From assembly GCA_010672185.1 (NCBI GenBank), contig JAAHHL010000563.1, forward strand, positions 1 through 5,394: 5,394 nt of DNA, given 5' to 3'. Below are positions 4,938 to 5,394 of the stretch, in pieces (position 1 is the first letter of the stretch; every line of letters begins with the position of its first letter). The notes under the pieces were generated by a model. That model was not told the DNA's origin. It searched no databases and saw only the letters and a list, made by a program, of their open reading frames with translations. The position numbers and the translations under genes were made by a program. This DNA comes from Caldora sp. SIO3E6. Lineage in GTDB: Bacteria; Cyanobacteriota; Cyanobacteriia; Cyanobacteriales; Coleofasciculaceae.

Positions 4938-5058
4938 TAGTGCAGGGTAGCGGAAATAACTGAGCAGCTAAAATTTCCTTGTCCTCCTTGTCTTCCTTGT
5001 CTCCCTTGTCCTCCTTGTCTCTTTTGAGGTGCTCAAGAACTTCTGCCTAGCTGCACTA
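4938..5058. mobile_element. Candidate MITE with TAGTGCAG ends
   Basis: TAGTGCAG (4938-4945) is perfectly inverted as CTGCACTA (5051-5058). The similarity continues inward imperfectly (GGTAG against CTAG). Inside, TGAGCA near the left and TGCTCA near the right form a nested second pair. The 121-bp unit carries a 9-bp tandem array and no coding potential. It could be a miniature transposable element or a structured intergenic repeat. With only 8 perfect terminal bases the call is tentative. Confidence 0.4.
4977..5021 (+). repeat. Nonamer tandem array CCTTGTCTC, five units
   Basis: Five 9-bp units start at 4977, 4986, 4995, 5004 and 5013: CCTTGTCCT, CCTTGTCTT, CCTTGTCTC, CCTTGTCCT, CCTTGTCTC. 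Apart from the single G of each unit the plus strand is pure pyrimidine. The array fills much of the space between the inverted ends at 4938 and 5058. Confidence 0.85.
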
Positions 5059-5197
5059 TTACTACCTCCCCTCCCTACTTTAAGTTGAGGAAAGGGACTC
5101 ATGGGTGCAGGCTGTGACCAATTCCCTAGTTCCAATAAATAATCAAAATCCTCATGTCATACCAAATCCGGTATACATAGACCCGTTATGCCCACAT
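5059..5197. other. Non-coding stretch, nothing recognised
   Basis: No open frame with protein character is visible on either strand. The only structure I see is a 5-bp inverted pair, ATACC (5159-5163) and GGTAT (5170-5174), about 24 bp before the large palindrome at 5198. Confidence 0.4.
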
Positions 5198-5227
5198 TGT
5201 AGAGACGTTTCATGAAACGTCTCTACA
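5198..5227. repeat. Perfect 30-bp palindrome (GTAGAGACGTTTC core arm)
   Basis: Positions 5198-5212 are the exact reverse complement of 5213-5227, with TCATGA at the centre, so either strand could fold into a 15-bp hairpin. Palindromes with a GTAGAGACGTT arm are common dispersed intergenic repeats in filamentous cyanobacteria, from memory of such genomes. It lies 11 bp beyond the stop of the gene remnant at 5316-5239. No T-run follows it, so it is not a standard terminator. Confidence 0.85.
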
Positions 5228-5238
5228 GGATGATGCAA

Positions 5239-5316
5239 CTATCCTGCCTGTTGCAGGTTAAATTTCTCTTTAACCTCATGTAGATTCAGGCTACTTGCTT
5301 GAATGACTTCAACCAT
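5239..5316 (-). pseudogene. 5' fragment of an unidentified gene with strong ribosome binding site
   Basis: ATG at 5316 opens 25 codons on the minus strand: M-V-E-V-I-Q-A-S-S-L-N-L-H-E-V-K-E-K-F-N-L-Q-Q-A-G, then TAG. An AAGGAGG sequence (5336-5330) lies 13 bases upstream. The peptide resembles the start of a family of cyanobacterial hypothetical proteins, often labelled restriction-endonuclease-like, that begin M-V-x-x-I-Q-A, continue L-x-x-L-K-x-K-F-x-L-Q-L and then run on for well over 100 residues. That match is from memory. Here the similarity ends at L-Q-Q and a stop follows three codons later, next to the 30-bp palindrome, so the rest of the gene has been lost. An alternative is a genuine 25-residue peptide, which I think less likely. 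Confidence 0.45.
5255..5276. repeat. Inverted repeat AGGTTAAA/TTTAACCT
   Basis: The arms at 5255-5262 and 5269-5276 give an 8-bp perfect stem with a 6-nt loop. It lies inside the minus-strand reading frame of the remnant at 5316-5239 and may simply reflect its codons (V-K-E-K-F-N). Confidence 0.4.
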
Positions 5317-5329
5317 AAACTTGTGACAT

Positions 5330-5336
5330 CCTCCTT
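5330..5336 (-). promoter_or_regulatory. Shine-Dalgarno sequence AAGGAGG
   Basis: This is a full-strength ribosome binding site 13 bases before the ATG at 5316. That is a little farther than ideal, but it is the only such motif at any start in the window. It supports the view that 5316-5239 is the true beginning of a former gene. TATATA just upstream (about 5350-5357) could be part of a -10 box, but no -35 partner is clear. Confidence 0.5.
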
Positions 5337-5394
5337 ATGAACTAAACTACCATATATAGGGAGGGCGAGGCATTTGGGCTGTATACCTTGGGTA

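Noticed and set aside
74..5021. Tandem repeats considered as CRISPR arrays
   Set aside because: The units are 7-9 bp, directly adjacent, without unique spacers, and no cas-like gene is present.

Overview
The window looks like a piece of a large-genome, repeat-rich filamentous cyanobacterium. The signs are two complete HIP1 octamers (GCGATCGC at 1926 and 2545), many short tandem repeat (STRR-type) arrays, a class 2 PyrD of cyanobacterial style, and remnants of a WD40-repeat protein and a DUF4351-type protein, both families that are expanded in such genomes. A Moorena/Lyngbya-like host is my guess from overall style, not something the sequence proves.

Layout. Positions 1-73 hold nothing I recognise. 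A heptamer array (74-108) is followed by a short-chain dehydrogenase that has lost its whole N-terminal nucleotide-binding half (to 687). From 741 to 1822 lies a block of debris: a small non-autonomous transposon-like copy on the minus strand (741-906), the antisense C-terminal tail of a WD40-repeat protein (1032-1187), the C-terminal half of a DUF4351/Rpn-like protein joined to it (about 1187-1582), and a second, related transposon-like copy on the plus strand (1606-1822). More heptamer arrays follow up to 2136.

Two intact genes occupy the middle, both on the minus strand: pyrD (2118-3290, dihydroorotate dehydrogenase, pyrimidine synthesis) and a GT4-type glycosyltransferase (3563-4735). A 272-bp gap separates them and they have no metabolic link, so I do not read them as a functional operon. 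The end of the window (4736-5394) is non-coding apart from a 25-codon gene start with a strong ribosome binding site, cut off next to a perfect 30-bp palindrome.

The main pattern is that tandem repeats with a 7-bp period, but six different unit sequences, lie at gene edges: the broken 5' end of the SDR gene, the 3' end of pyrD (supplying its last codons and stop), just upstream of the pyrD start, and the leader of the glycosyltransferase gene. I see no new multi-gene system. What stands out is how repeats and small transposon-like elements have cut and re-edged the genes.
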